From positions 1 through 64,000 of the forward strand of contig JAKAWV010000010.1 in assembly GCA_021827205.1 (NCBI GenBank): DNA of 64,000 bases, read 5' to 3'. The number at the start of each line of letters is the position of its first letter. The first letter of the stretch is position 1. Origin of the DNA: Pseudomonadota bacterium (lineage in GTDB: Bacteria; Pseudomonadota; Gammaproteobacteria; Xanthomonadales; Rhodanobacteraceae). The position numbers and the translations under genes were made by a program. The notes below the pieces were generated by a model. The model was not told where the DNA came from, did not search any database, and saw nothing but the letters and a program-made list of their open reading frames with translations. This document shows, in pieces, positions 1-9,087 of the stretch.

Positions 1-2
1 TG

Positions 3-905
3 CTGGGTTTCGCGCCGATGCTGTGGCCACTGCATCGCGGCGGGCTGATCGCCAGCCTGATCGCGTTCGCGTTCTTCGCCAACGCCATCGGGCCGCAGTT
101 CGAGGCCATCGTGCTCTCGCACATGCCCGGACACAGCGAGCGCTACGCGCGTCTGCGCGTGTGGGGCTCGATCGGCTTCATCGCCATCGCGCTGCTGTAC
201 GGGCTGCTGCTGGATCACCTCGATGCGCGCTGGCTGCCGGCGCTGATGCTGCCGTGGATGGCGCTGGTGTGCCTGCTCAGCTTCAGCCTCGACTACGGCC
301 CCGGGCATCATCACGCGCCCGCGGTATCGATGCAGGATGTGCGCGCCGCGCTGCGCCGCGGCGAAGTGTGGGGGTTCTTCGTGCTGATGCTGCTGATGCA
401 GATGGCCTTCAGCCCCTACCACATGCTGTATTCGCTGTACCTGCGCGAGCATGGCTACAGCAGCGGTGCCATCGGCGGGCTGTGGGCCGTGGGCGTCGGC
501 ATCGAGATCGCCACGTTTTTTGCCATCGCGCCGATCCTGCTGCGTTACGCGCCGCGCACGCTGATGCTGGCGGGTCTGGCCGCCGGCACGCTGCGCTGGC
601 TGGCGATGGCGCTGCTGCCCGGCATCGGCTGGGTGATGGTGCTGGCGCAACTGCTGCACGCGCTCAGCTTCGCGGCGTTCTATGCCGCCGCCATGCGCCT
701 GCTGGCGCGCTATTTCCCCGGACGCCTGATGGGCTACGGCCAGGGCATCAACTCCAGCTTCTCATCCGGCTTCGGCGGCGTGCTGGGCGCGCTGCTGACC
801 TCCAGCCTGTGGCCCGTGGGCGAAGGCTATGGCGCGTTCATGGCCGGCGCCGCGCTGTGCCTGGCCGGCGCGTGGCTGGCGCTGCGCGTGTTGCCGCGTG
901 GGTGA
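3..905 (+). CDS. MFS transporter, 3' part (partial at window start)
   Basis: C-terminal part of a major facilitator superfamily permease of the inner membrane. The open frame runs to the window edge without a stop, so the methionine at 18 is probably internal and the gene begins upstream. The visible ~300 residues contain repeated hydrophobic helices, with an Arg-rich cytoplasmic loop near residues 50-60 (HSERYARLRVWGSIGF) of the kind seen in the HcaT/nucleoside-symporter-like MFS branch. The substrate cannot be read from the sequence. It ends at a TGA at 903-905; the next clear gene starts 261 bp later. Confidence 0.8.
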   Translation: MGFAPMLWPLHRGGLIASLIAFAFFANAIGPQFEAIVLSHMPGHSERYARLRVWGSIGFIAIALLYGLLLDHLDARWLPALMLPWMALVCLLSFSLDYGPGHHHAPAVSMQDVRAALRRGEVWGFFVLMLLMQMAFSPYHMLYSLYLREHGYSSGAIGGLWAVGVGIEIATFFAIAPILLRYAPRTLMLAGLAAGTLRWLAMALLPGIGWVMVLAQLLHALSFAAFYAAAMRLLARYFPGRLMGYGQGINSSFSSGFGGVLGALLTSSLWPVGEGYGAFMAGAALCLAGAWLALRVLPRG

Positions 906-1073
906 GCGCGCCGCCGTGGGCAGCCGCGGGCTCGATCAAATCCGACCTGGAATCGGTTTGCAAAACCGCGCGACGCCCTGCGCGACACGCTGCGCCCGCA
1001 ACTGGCGGAGCTCGGCTTTCTGGCGCCGGCGGAGGAGTTCGTTGTCGATGCGGCAACATCCGCGGCTGACTAG
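906..1073 (+). pseudogene. Possible coding remnant downstream of the MFS gene
   Basis: This stretch stays open in the frame of the upstream MFS gene after its stop, and ends at TAG 1071-1073. The last ~35 codons read like real protein (RDALRDTLRPQLAELGFLAP, then an acidic tail ending in SAAD). No ATG start or ribosome binding site is visible. I do not recognise a family. It may be the tail of a decayed gene or chance in GC-rich DNA. A small hairpin, CGGTTT-GCA-AAACCG, lies at 954-968. Confidence 0.2.
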
Positions 1074-1166
1074 CCGACGGGCAATGTCCTGCGCCGGCAC
1101 GCGATGGCTTGCCTGAGCCGCCTGATACTCTGAACCGCCTCCGCACCCACGCTAACGCCAACGCCC

Positions 1167-2453
1167 ATGCAAGCCACACACACCCTGTCCGTCCACGCCA
1201 CCGAGGCGCTGCTGTTTTTCGTGCTGCTGCAGCTCGCCATCATCGTGCTGGCCGGGCGCATCGGCGGCGAGGTGGCGGTGCGGGTGAAGCAAACCGCGGC
1301 GGTGGGCGAGATCATCGTCGGCATCCTGCTCGGGCCGTCGCTGCTGGGATTGCTGGCGCCGCAGGTGTTCGGTTACGTGTTTCATTCCGCGTCCGGCATG
1401 CCACTGCAAATCCTCTCGCAGCTCGGGCTGATCCTGCTGATGTTCCAGATCGGCCTGGAATTCGATTTCGGCCATCTCGGCGCGAAGCACAACCGCCGCG
1501 CCGTGCTGTGGGTGGGCGTGGCCAGTTTGGCGGCGCCGTTCGTGCTTGGCTTGGGCTTTGGCTGGATCAGCGCACCCGAGCTGTCGCCGCAGGCCTCGCA
1601 CTTGGCCTCGACGCTGTTCGTCGCCGCCGCGTTCTCGATCACCGCGCTGCCGATCCTCGGCCGCATCCTGATCGACTTCGAGCTCACGCGCACGCCCATT
1701 GGCGTCATCGCCATCAGCGCGGCGGCGATCAACGACGTGGTTGGCTGGCTGTTGCTGGCCCTGGTCACCACACTCACCCTGAGCCATTTCGAACCGCTCG
1801 CCTTCGCGCTGAAAGTGACCCTGGTGCTGGGCTTCATGCTGCTGTGGATGTACGGCTTGCGGCCGCTGATGCGGCGCCTGATCCACCACCTCCAGAGCGC
1901 CGACCACGACCTGCCGCCGCACCTGCTGGGCATCGTGCTGGCGATGGTGTTCGTGTCCGCCATGGCGACGTATCAGTTGGGCATCTTCGCCATTTTCGGC
2001 GGCTTCATCATGGGCGTGATCCTGCATGACGAGACGCGCTTCGTGCACGCCTGGAAAGCGCAGATCAACCCCTTCGTGCTGGTATTTTTCCTGCCGATCT
2101 TCTTCACCTATACCGGCCTGCGCACCGACATCGGCGGCCTGTCCAGCGCCGCGCTGTGGGGCTGGTGCGCGCTGCTGGTGCTGCTGGCCACCGTCGGCAA
2201 GTTCGGCGGCGCGTATCTCGCCGCGCGCGTGTGCGGTTTGGACCATGCCGAATCCGGCGTGATGGGCGCGCTGATGAACACGCGCGCACTGATGGAACTC
2301 ATCATCATCAACGTCGGCTACGATCTCGGCGCCATCTCGCGCAACGTGTTCACCATGCTGGTGCTGATGGCGATTTTCAGCACCGTGATCACCGCGCCGC
2401 TGCTGCGGCTGTGGCTGCCGCGCGCCGGCTACGCCATCCCGCCACCGCGCTGA
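1167..2453 (+). CDS. Kef-type cation:proton antiporter
   Basis: 428-residue polytopic inner-membrane protein of the CPA2 (Kef/Na+-H+ exchanger) family. It carries the family hallmark early in the protein (GEIIVGILLGPSLLG), then FQIGLEFDF, an internal helix with AINDVVGW containing the Asp expected in the ion pathway, and ANTRAL-like MNTRALMELI near the end. About 12 hydrophobic segments are visible. It has no C-terminal TrkA-N/RCK domain, so it is the short type, like the antiporter domain alone. The start is ATG 1167. Its last 65 bp overlap the convergent RND permease gene. The transported ion (K+ or Na+) is not determined by the sequence. Confidence 0.88.
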   Translation: MQATHTLSVHATEALLFFVLLQLAIIVLAGRIGGEVAVRVKQTAAVGEIIVGILLGPSLLGLLAPQVFGYVFHSASGMPLQILSQLGLILLMFQIGLEFDFGHLGAKHNRRAVLWVGVASLAAPFVLGLGFGWISAPELSPQASHLASTLFVAAAFSITALPILGRILIDFELTRTPIGVIAISAAAINDVVGWLLLALVTTLTLSHFEPLAFALKVTLVLGFMLLWMYGLRPLMRRLIHHLQSADHDLPPHLLGIVLAMVFVSAMATYQLGIFAIFGGFIMGVILHDETRFVHAWKAQINPFVLVFFLPIFFTYTGLRTDIGGLSSAALWGWCALLVLLATVGKFGGAYLAARVCGLDHAESGVMGALMNTRALMELIIINVGYDLGAISRNVFTMLVLMAIFSTVITAPLLRLWLPRAGYAIPPPR

Positions 2454-5400
2454 ACAGGATCGGCGCGAGGCCCAGCGACATCAGGATCGACAGCAGCAGG
2501 CCGCCCATCACCGCGACCGCCAGCGGGCGCAGCAAATCGGTGCCGCGGCCGATGCCGATCGCCAGCGGCAGAAAGCCCAGCACGTCGGCCAGCATGGTCA
2601 TCAGGATCGGGCGCAGGCGCTGGCGCGCGGCCAGCGCCACCGTGGCGACACGCGGTGCGCCGCCGGAGAGCTGGCGCGCGCGCGCGAAGATCAGGATGAC
2701 GTTGTTCACCGCGATGGCGAACACCAGCAGCATGCCGAGGAACGCGGTGCTGTCCAGATCGATGTGCATCAGCCACAGCGCCAGCAGCGCGCCGGGCGCG
2801 GCCAGCGCGATCGCCAGCATCGCCGCGATGCCGGCGCGCTGGCTGGAAAACTGCAAGCCCAGCAACACCAGCAGCGCACCCAGCGCGGCGGCCAGGATGA
2901 TCGCCATCTGCCGGAAGCTGCGCGACTGCTGCCGGTAATAACCACCGATCACGCTGCTGATCGAAGTTGGGAAATGCATCGTCGCCAGCACCGCGCGCGC
3001 ATGCGCTGCGGCTTGCGCCAAGCCCTCACCGGCGCGTGGCTGCAGCCACATGTAGGCATACGGCACCAGGTTCTGGTGGGTGACATAGGGCACCACGCCG
3101 CGCATCTGCACGCGTGCAAGATGGTCCAGCGGTACCTGCTCGCCGTCGGGCAGGCGCAGCGGCAAGGCCGCGACCGCACCCGGCGCCGGGGTCGGCGTGG
3201 TGACCAACACGCGCAGCGGCAGAATCTGCTCGCCGTGCAACAACATGCCGGCCGTGCGTCCCCACAGCCGCGCCTCGACTTGCTGGCTCAGCATCAGCGG
3301 GGTCAGTCCGTACAGATTGACCTGGGCTCGCGGCGTCAGCGCGATCTCCGGCCCGGCCGATGGCGACTTGAAGGCCACGCTGCGAAACACGCCGCTATGT
3401 TCGAGCGCCAAGGCGAGGCGTTCGCCGGCGGCGTGCAGCAGCGCCGAATCCGAGCCGAACAGATAAATTTCCAGCGGTGCGTGCGCTCCGGACAGATCGC
3501 CCAGGCGATTGACCATCACCTGGGTGGCGTTCAGCGCCAGCAGGCTGGGCACCGCCTGATGAAACGCGACGGTCAGTTGCTGCATCACCGTGCGCGTGCT
3601 GGCGTCGCGTTTCTGCTTCAGTACGATTGCCAGCGCGCCCTTGTTGGACGTGGCGTAGGCGTTGGAAAAACCGCGCCCCCCGACCAGCGAAGCGCGCGCC
3701 ACCGCGGGATTGCGCAGCGCCAGGTGCAGCAATTCGCGGCCGACCGCGGTGGTCTCGGCCACGCTGCTGCCCACCTGCGTGCGGAACGGCATCGAGATCA
3801 CACCCTCATCCCAGCGCGGCAGAAACGCCGTCGGCAGCGCGCGCAGCGTGACCCAACCGAGCGCGCCCAGCACCAGCACCACCGGGATCGCCAGCCACGC
3901 GCGGCGCATGCCGGCGATCAGCCAGCGCCCATAACGCCGTTGCGCGCGCTGCTGCCTGCGCGAGACAACGGGCGCACGCACGCGCCCGGCCAGCCACAGC
4001 GCCAGCACCGGCGTCACCAGCAGCGCCATGAGCTGCGACACCAGCAGCGCGATGACGATGGCCACGGCCATCGAGCGGAACAGCAGGCCCAGCGTGCCGG
4101 CCAGAAAAATCAGCGGGACGAACACCAGGCACGAGGTCAGCGTGGCCATGCTCATGATCGGCAGGATTTCGCCGATGCGCTGCAGCGCCTGCGCGCGGCG
4201 CTGCTCGCGCTCGCCGCTGAGATCGTGCAACCCGCGCTCGATCACCACGATGGCGTGATCGACCAGCGCGCCGATGGCCGCGGCCAATCCGCCGAGGGTC
4301 ATGATGTTGAGGCCGTAGCCCAGCGCATGCAGCGCCAGGAACGCGGCGGCCAGCGACAGCGGCACCACGGTCATTACCGCCAGCGCGCCATCCACGCGCC
4401 CGAGAAACAGCAGCACCACCAGCAGTGCGATCACGCTGCCCAGCCCGAGCGCGATCCACACGTCGCGCAGACTGCCACTGATCAGCCCGCTCAAGTCGTA
4501 GATGCGCACCAGTTTCACGCCCGCCGGCAGTTGCGTGCGCAATGTGGCGATGCGCGCCCGCAGGGCATGCGCCACCGCCACCTCGTTGGCGCCGGCCTGC
4601 GCCTTGATGTCCACCACCAGCGCGTGGCGCCAGCCGGCGACGGCGGCGTCGCGTCGCAGTGGCGGCGGCGCCAGCGTCGCCGTGCCCAACGCGCCGAGGG
4701 CGATGGGCATGCGGCTGCCATCCGCGCCCATCGGCCCGAGCGGCAGCATCAGTTGCTCGAGCGCGGCAGCCGTGGCCGGGCGCGGCGTGGTGGCCACCAC
4801 GAACTGCTGGTTGTAGACCCGCAGCACGCCGGAAAAATACGGCCCCTGGGCGGCCTGCAGCGCGCTCACGACCTGGGCCGCGGTCAGATCATGCTCGGCC
4901 AAGCGGCGCGCATCGAGCAGCACGTGCACCTCGGGCCAGCCGCGCCCGGTCCAGTTCACCCGGTACACGCCATTGATGCCGAGCAGCATGGGGCGCAGAT
5001 GAAACGCGAAATAGGGCATCAGCGCCGAGCTGTCGAGTCGGTTCGACACCAGCGCGTATTCGGCGAAGGGATACACGTTGGGCGTCATCAAGTGCACCGA
5101 CATCGTCGCCCCTGGCGGCAGCGCGATATGCGCCAGCCGCGCCTGCAGCATCAGATATGCCGTTTGCGGATTGACGCCCTGGTCGAAATACACATGCAGC
5201 TTGGACAAGCCGTAACCGGTCTGCGAACGCACCAGACGCACGCCGGGCTCGCCCTTGGCGGTTTGCTCCAGCGGCAGCGTGACTATGTCCTCCATCGCGC
5301 GCACCGGCAGGTTGCCGGCATTGACCAGCACCGTGACCATGGGAAAATCGATGTCGGGAAAAATGCTCTCGGGCAACGTGCGCAAGGCATACCAGCCGGC

Positions 5401-5472
5401 ACCCAGCAGCAGCAGCGCGGACAGGATCACCGACCAGCGATTGAGCCACAGAAACGCGAGATAGCGCCTCAT
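2389..5472 (-). CDS. Efflux RND transporter permease (AcrB/CzcA superfamily)
   Basis: 1027-residue proton-driven RND pump, the usual length for the family. TM1 lies at about residues 13-30, followed by a large periplasmic loop. TM4 contains the proton-relay Asp in the stretch GALVDHAIVVIERG. The second half repeats the arrangement, with a second loop and a terminal membrane bundle. The single-Asp TM4 is closer to heavy-metal (HME) pumps than the double-Asp TM4 of the MexB-like protein at 42547. The gene overlaps the upstream adaptor gene by 4 bp, so the two are translationally coupled. No outer-membrane channel gene is in the window. The divergent Cus-like two-component system suggests a metal substrate, but this is inferred from context. 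Confidence 0.85.
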   Translation of the reverse strand: MRRYLAFLWLNRWSVILSALLLLGAGWYALRTLPESIFPDIDFPMVTVLVNAGNLPVRAMEDIVTLPLEQTAKGEPGVRLVRSQTGYGLSKLHVYFDQGVNPQTAYLMLQARLAHIALPPGATMSVHLMTPNVYPFAEYALVSNRLDSSALMPYFAFHLRPMLLGINGVYRVNWTGRGWPEVHVLLDARRLAEHDLTAAQVVSALQAAQGPYFSGVLRVYNQQFVVATTPRPATAAALEQLMLPLGPMGADGSRMPIALGALGTATLAPPPLRRDAAVAGWRHALVVDIKAQAGANEVAVAHALRARIATLRTQLPAGVKLVRIYDLSGLISGSLRDVWIALGLGSVIALLVVLLFLGRVDGALAVMTVVPLSLAAAFLALHALGYGLNIMTLGGLAAAIGALVDHAIVVIERGLHDLSGEREQRRAQALQRIGEILPIMSMATLTSCLVFVPLIFLAGTLGLLFRSMAVAIVIALLVSQLMALLVTPVLALWLAGRVRAPVVSRRQQRAQRRYGRWLIAGMRRAWLAIPVVLVLGALGWVTLRALPTAFLPRWDEGVISMPFRTQVGSSVAETTAVGRELLHLALRNPAVARASLVGGRGFSNAYATSNKGALAIVLKQKRDASTRTVMQQLTVAFHQAVPSLLALNATQVMVNRLGDLSGAHAPLEIYLFGSDSALLHAAGERLALALEHSGVFRSVAFKSPSAGPEIALTPRAQVNLYGLTPLMLSQQVEARLWGRTAGMLLHGEQILPLRVLVTTPTPAPGAVAALPLRLPDGEQVPLDHLARVQMRGVVPYVTHQNLVPYAYMWLQPRAGEGLAQAAAHARAVLATMHFPTSISSVIGGYYRQQSRSFRQMAIILAAALGALLVLLGLQFSSQRAGIAAMLAIALAAPGALLALWLMHIDLDSTAFLGMLLVFAIAVNNVILIFARARQLSGGAPRVATVALAARQRLRPILMTMLADVLGFLPLAIGIGRGTDLLRPLAVAVMGGLLLSILMSLGLAPILFSAVAGWRSRRAAATAAAAAR

Positions 5473-6473
5473 GGTCGCACCGCGACCGCCACCCCGTCCT
5501 GCAAGCGCGTGCTGCCGGCGACGATCACCTGCGCGGGGTTACCCAGCGCGCCGCGCACCCAACTCGCACCCGCGCGCGCCGCCAGCACTTGCACCGGCAC
5601 CGCCCGCGCATGACCGTTGCGCAGCACGAACACCTCGCTGTGCGCTCCGCGCCACACCACCGCCGCATCGGGCACGCGCCATGCTGGCGCGCGCGGCAGC
5701 GCGAAGTGCAACCCCAGCCACTGCCCCGGCAGCAACGCGCTGGACGCCGGCAGGGCCACGTACACCGGCACCATGCCGGCGCTGCGTGCGCTCTGCCCCA
5801 ACGAACGCACCACGGCACTGCCGCGCAGATCACCGGCATGCCAGAGCACCGTCATGCCCGGTGTCACATGACGCACCTGGCGCGGGGTCAGCTCGGCGCG
5901 CGCCCACGGTTGACCGCGTCCCAGCAGGGTGGCCACCGGCGTGCCTTGATACACCACCGTGCCGGCGCTGACCAGATAACCCAGCGTACCCGCGAACGGT
6001 GCGCGCAAGACGGATTGCGCGTCCTGCCGCTGCAAGGCCTGCAGCGCGGCATCGGCCTGCTGCAACTGCACCCGCGCCTGGTCGAGACTTTGCCGCGCGA
6101 CCAGCCCGCGCCGCGCCAGATGCTGCTGCCGGCGCAGGTCAGTCGCGGCCAGCGCCGCGTTGGCCTGCGCGGCGTGTATCTGCGCCGGCAGGCCCGGCAC
6201 CGCCACGCGCGCGACGATCGCACCCGCGGCCACCGCACCCGGCGCCAGAAACGGCCCGCGCACGCGCCCGGTCACCGGCGCCGCCAGCACCGTGTGGTCG
6301 GCGCTCTCGACGCGCGCCAGCACCGCGATGCCGTCCTGCCATGGCGCCGGCGCGACCGCCAGCACCGAGACCGACACCGCGGCGGCGGCGCGTGCCGTGG
6401 CGGCTGCACTCAGGATGAGCACGCCCGTCAGCACAAGCGTCAGACATGCCTTGCCGCCATGGCGCATGCGCAT
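5469..6473 (-). CDS. RND periplasmic adaptor (membrane fusion protein)
   Basis: HlyD/AcrA-family adaptor that bridges the RND permease to an outer-membrane channel. An N-terminal signal-like segment (KACLTLVLTGVLILSAAATARA) is followed by a biotinyl-lipoyl half-motif, an Ala/Gln-rich alpha-hairpin (AAQANAALAATDLRRQQHLA onward), the second lipoyl half (RAPFAGTLGYLVSAGTVVYQ) and beta-barrel domains. I place the start at ATG 6473, just ahead of the positive residues and hydrophobic core of the signal peptide. In-frame ATGs at 6506, 6524 and 6560 exist, but none has a clear Shine-Dalgarno, and the one at 6560 abuts the palindrome at 6564-6591. It is the first gene of the leftward efflux pair. Confidence 0.82.
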   Translation of the reverse strand: MRMRHGGKACLTLVLTGVLILSAAATARAAAAVSVSVLAVAPAPWQDGIAVLARVESADHTVLAAPVTGRVRGPFLAPGAVAAGAIVARVAVPGLPAQIHAAQANAALAATDLRRQQHLARRGLVARQSLDQARVQLQQADAALQALQRQDAQSVLRAPFAGTLGYLVSAGTVVYQGTPVATLLGRGQPWARAELTPRQVRHVTPGMTVLWHAGDLRGSAVVRSLGQSARSAGMVPVYVALPASSALLPGQWLGLHFALPRAPAWRVPDAAVVWRGAHSEVFVLRNGHARAVPVQVLAARAGASWVRGALGNPAQVIVAGSTRLQDGVAVAVRP

Positions 6474-6563
6474 GTTCGGGGTCCAATGACGAAGAAAAAT
6501 GCGCATGGCCGGGGCGAGTTGCATCGGCCCATTGTGGGAAGTGGCAATCGACGCGAGCATGAA

Positions 6564-6591
6564 CGCAACATGACGTTTCCGTCATGTTGCG
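6564..6591. promoter_or_regulatory. Perfect palindrome, CusR/CopR-box-like operator
   Basis: Two 12-bp arms, CGCAACATGACG and CGTCATGTTGCG, are perfect reverse complements separated by TTTC. The core ATGAC-N6-GTCAT has the same half-sites and spacing as the E. coli CusR box (ATGACAA-NN-TTGTCAT). It sits between the leftward adaptor/RND genes and the rightward response regulator and kinase genes. This is where an autoregulated heavy-metal two-component system is expected to bind. Confidence 0.7.
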
Positions 6592-6634
6592 CGCCGATGC
6601 GACACGTGGGCTGATCCGCGCCTATGCTTGCGCC

Positions 6635-7312
6635 ATGCGTATCCTGATCGTCGAGGACGAACCCAAGACCGCCGCCTACCTCAGAAAGGGATTGGGCGAG
6701 AACGGCTTCATTGCCGATGTCGCCGCCAATGGCGACGATGGCCTGCATCTGGCCCTGACCCAGCATTTCGACCTGATCGTGCTTGACGCCATGCTGCCCG
6801 GGCGCGACGGCTGGAGCCTGCTGCAGGCGCTGCGCGAGCAGCGCCTCACTCCGGTGCTGATGCTCACCGCACGCGACGGCGTGGCCGACCGTGTGCGTGG
6901 GCTGGAGCTGGGCGCGGACGACTATCTGGTCAAGCCGTTCGCGTTCTCGGAATTGCTGGCACGGGTGCGCAGTGTGCTGCGGCGCGGACCTGCGCGCCAG
7001 CCCGAGACGCTGCAGGTGGCCGACTTGAGCATCGATCTCGCGCGCCAGCGTGCTGATCGTGCCGGGCAGCGTCTGCTGCTCACACCCAAGGAATTCGGCC
7101 TGCTCGCGCTGCTGGCGCGGCGCGCCGGCGAAGTGCTGTCACGCACGCTGATTGCCGAGCTGGTATGGGATATGAACTTCGACTGCAACAGCAATGTGGT
7201 GGACGTGCATATCCGCCGCCTGCGCGGGAAGCTCGACGAGCCGTTCAGCTCGCCGCTGTTGCACACGGTGCGCGGCGTGGGCTATGTGCTCGAGTTGCGC
7301 AGTGGCGATTGA
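6635..7312 (+). CDS. OmpR-family response regulator (CusR/CopR type)
   Basis: 225-residue two-component regulator. The receiver domain has the acidic pair at residues 8-9 (VEDEP), phosphoacceptor Asp51 (LIVLDAMLP), the conserved Thr in MLTAR and Lys in LVKPF. A winged-helix OmpR-type DNA-binding domain follows ([15 protein letters not shown], then [14 protein letters not shown] and the final VRGVGYVL). The start at 6635 is chosen because MRILIVEDE is the family N-terminus; an upstream in-frame ATG at 6584 would lie inside the palindrome. It is followed after 69 bp by its kinase, and probably controls the divergent efflux genes. Confidence 0.88.
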   Translation: MRILIVEDEPKTAAYLRKGLGENGFIADVAANGDDGLHLALTQHFDLIVLDAMLPGRDGWSLLQALREQRLTPVLMLTARDGVADRVRGLELGADDYLVKPFAFSELLARVRSVLRRGPARQPETLQVADLSIDLARQRADRAGQRLLLTPKEFGLLALLARRAGEVLSRTLIAELVWDMNFDCNSNVVDVHIRRLRGKLDEPFSSPLLHTVRGVGYVLELRSGD

Positions 7313-7381
7313 CAGGGATCTGGCGCAACGCCGGGGAATAGCGACCGGATGCACCCTTTCTGCACAAGCTGGAGACGCGTG

Positions 7382-8902
7382 ATGGGGAGTGAAGTGCCGG
7401 GCAAGGGATGGGTTTCTCGGCGCCTGGATGCCGCAATCGCAGCCCCCGGCGTGCGGATCGCTCTGCGCCGCCTGCGTCAATACGGCTTGCCACCCGATTC
7501 GCTGGCGGCGTGGTTGGCCGCTGCTTTTGCGCTGACCCTGGTATTGATCCTGCTCGCTGCCAGCATCTGGATCTATTGGGGGTTGCAGCAGCGCATGATG
7601 CAAGAAGACCGCGAGGCCGTGCTGCGCAAGCTCGACGTGGTGACAGTGTTGCTGCGCACTCACGCGGCCGACAGCGACGCGCTGCGCCAGGCGGCCTATC
7701 TGCCGCTTCCGGCAAATGCGCCGCGCAACCTGTTCCTGCGTCTGAGTACTGCGGACGGTCGAGTGTTGTTGCAGACCCCTGGCTTCAACCCGGCACTGGA
7801 CACGCACCGCTTCACCGCATTGATGGTCAGCGGTCATCCGGTACTGAGCAAGCTGCACATCAAGCCGCATCTGCACTTCCTCAGCGCCATGCTGCGGGTC
7901 CGCGCACGCCCCGCGGTCGCGATGCCGCCGCAGGCACTGCAACTGGTCGTGGTGCTCAATCGCAGTACCGAGGCGCATATCCTGGCTGTTTACCGCATAC
8001 GCTTGGCCGGGGTGCTGCTCGTCGCACTGCTGATAGCTGCCGCAGCCGGATACGTCATTGCGTGGCGAGGCTTACGCCCGTTGCGTCACATGGCCGACTC
8101 GGCGCGCCAAATCAGCGCCAGCAACCTCCACGAGCGCATCGATCCTCGCGGGCTGCCCAACGAGTTGCATGCGCTGGCGCTGGCGTTCAACTCAACGCTG
8201 CAGCGACTGCAAGAATCGTTCGGCCGTATCTCGCAGTTCTCGGCCGACATCGCCCATGAATTGCGTACGCCGATTTCCAATCTCTGGGGCGAGCTGGAGG
8301 TAACGCTTGGGCGGCCGCGCGAACCCGCGCAATACCGCGAGGCGCTGGAGTCGGCGGTGGAGGAATGCGCGCGTCTGTCGCAAATGATCCAGGCGTTGCT
8401 GTTCCTCGCACAGACCGAGCTACCGGATGCGGCGTTGCACATGGAGCGGCTGGACCTGGGGGGCGAGTTGACGGCGCTGGCTGAATTTTTTGACGCTGCT
8501 GCCAGCGAGGCGGGCGTGCACCTGCAGGTACGGATCGAACCGGGCCTGACCCTGCATGCGGATCGCGTATTGCTGCAACGGGCCGTAGGCAACATCGTTG
8601 GCAATGCGCTGGCGCATACACCGGCGGGCGGTAGCGTGGTTTTGTCGGCACGTCGCATGGCTGGCGTTGTTCGAATCGAGGTGACCGACACTGGCTGTGG
8701 CATCGCCCGCGAACATCTGCCGTTCCTGTTCGAACGTTTCTACCGCGCCGACCCGGCCCGTAGCCGTGCTCGTGGTGGGCTCGGCCTGGGCCTGGCACTG
8801 GTGCGCAATATTGTCCGCCTGCACGGTGGCGACGTTGGCGCGGATAGCGCGCCCGGCCAGGGCACGCGCCTATGGCTGGATTGGCCGGCGCCGGCTGCGT
8901 AA
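7382..8902 (+). CDS. Heavy-metal-type sensor histidine kinase (CusS-like)
   Basis: 506-residue membrane kinase. TM1 lies at about residues 42-67. A periplasmic domain follows, with a His/Met-rich stretch (GHPVLSKLHIKPHLHFLSAM) that could bind metal, then TM2 near 205-225 (LAGVLLVALLIAAAAGYVIA) and a HAMP linker. The H-box is ADIAHELRTP with His292. An HATPase domain has N (VGNALAHTP), G1 (DTGCGI) and G2 (GGLGLGLAL) boxes. The start at ATG 7382 has GGAG 7 nt upstream; an in-frame ATG at 7349 is less well placed. It partners the response regulator just upstream. The metal specificity is not visible. Confidence 0.87.
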   Translation: MGSEVPGKGWVSRRLDAAIAAPGVRIALRRLRQYGLPPDSLAAWLAAAFALTLVLILLAASIWIYWGLQQRMMQEDREAVLRKLDVVTVLLRTHAADSDALRQAAYLPLPANAPRNLFLRLSTADGRVLLQTPGFNPALDTHRFTALMVSGHPVLSKLHIKPHLHFLSAMLRVRARPAVAMPPQALQLVVVLNRSTEAHILAVYRIRLAGVLLVALLIAAAAGYVIAWRGLRPLRHMADSARQISASNLHERIDPRGLPNELHALALAFNSTLQRLQESFGRISQFSADIAHELRTPISNLWGELEVTLGRPREPAQYREALESAVEECARLSQMIQALLFLAQTELPDAALHMERLDLGGELTALAEFFDAAASEAGVHLQVRIEPGLTLHADRVLLQRAVGNIVGNALAHTPAGGSVVLSARRMAGVVRIEVTDTGCGIAREHLPFLFERFYRADPARSRARGGLGLGLALVRNIVRLHGGDVGADSAPGQGTRLWLDWPAPAA

Positions 8903-9087
8903 CCAAACCCTCGAAGCCACTGGAAGCAGGAAGTTGCTGCCGCGCGTTGGCCCCATGGCCCGCCCCGGGGCGCCACGTCGAGCGAATCACGGAATTCCCG
9001 CCGGCCACTGCGGGACAAGCCGCATTCTGGGAGTTGATCGTTGCCGTGCGGGTTGCGAGTTGCGGATGCGGTATCCGGGGCATCAAG

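Noticed and set aside
954-968. Small CGGTTT-GCA-AAACCG hairpin as a terminator
   Set aside because: Only 6 bp, no U-run and inside a possible coding remnant; likely chance.
2389-2453. Overlap of the Kef and RND genes as an annotation error
   Set aside because: Both reading frames are supported to their stops by protein-like sequence; a 65-bp convergent overlap is plausible.
2764-5613. 949-codon open frame opposite the RND permease gene
   Set aside because: Antisense to a clearly recognised gene, rich in Arg/His/Gln as expected for a GC-rich shadow frame, with no domain or ribosome binding site.
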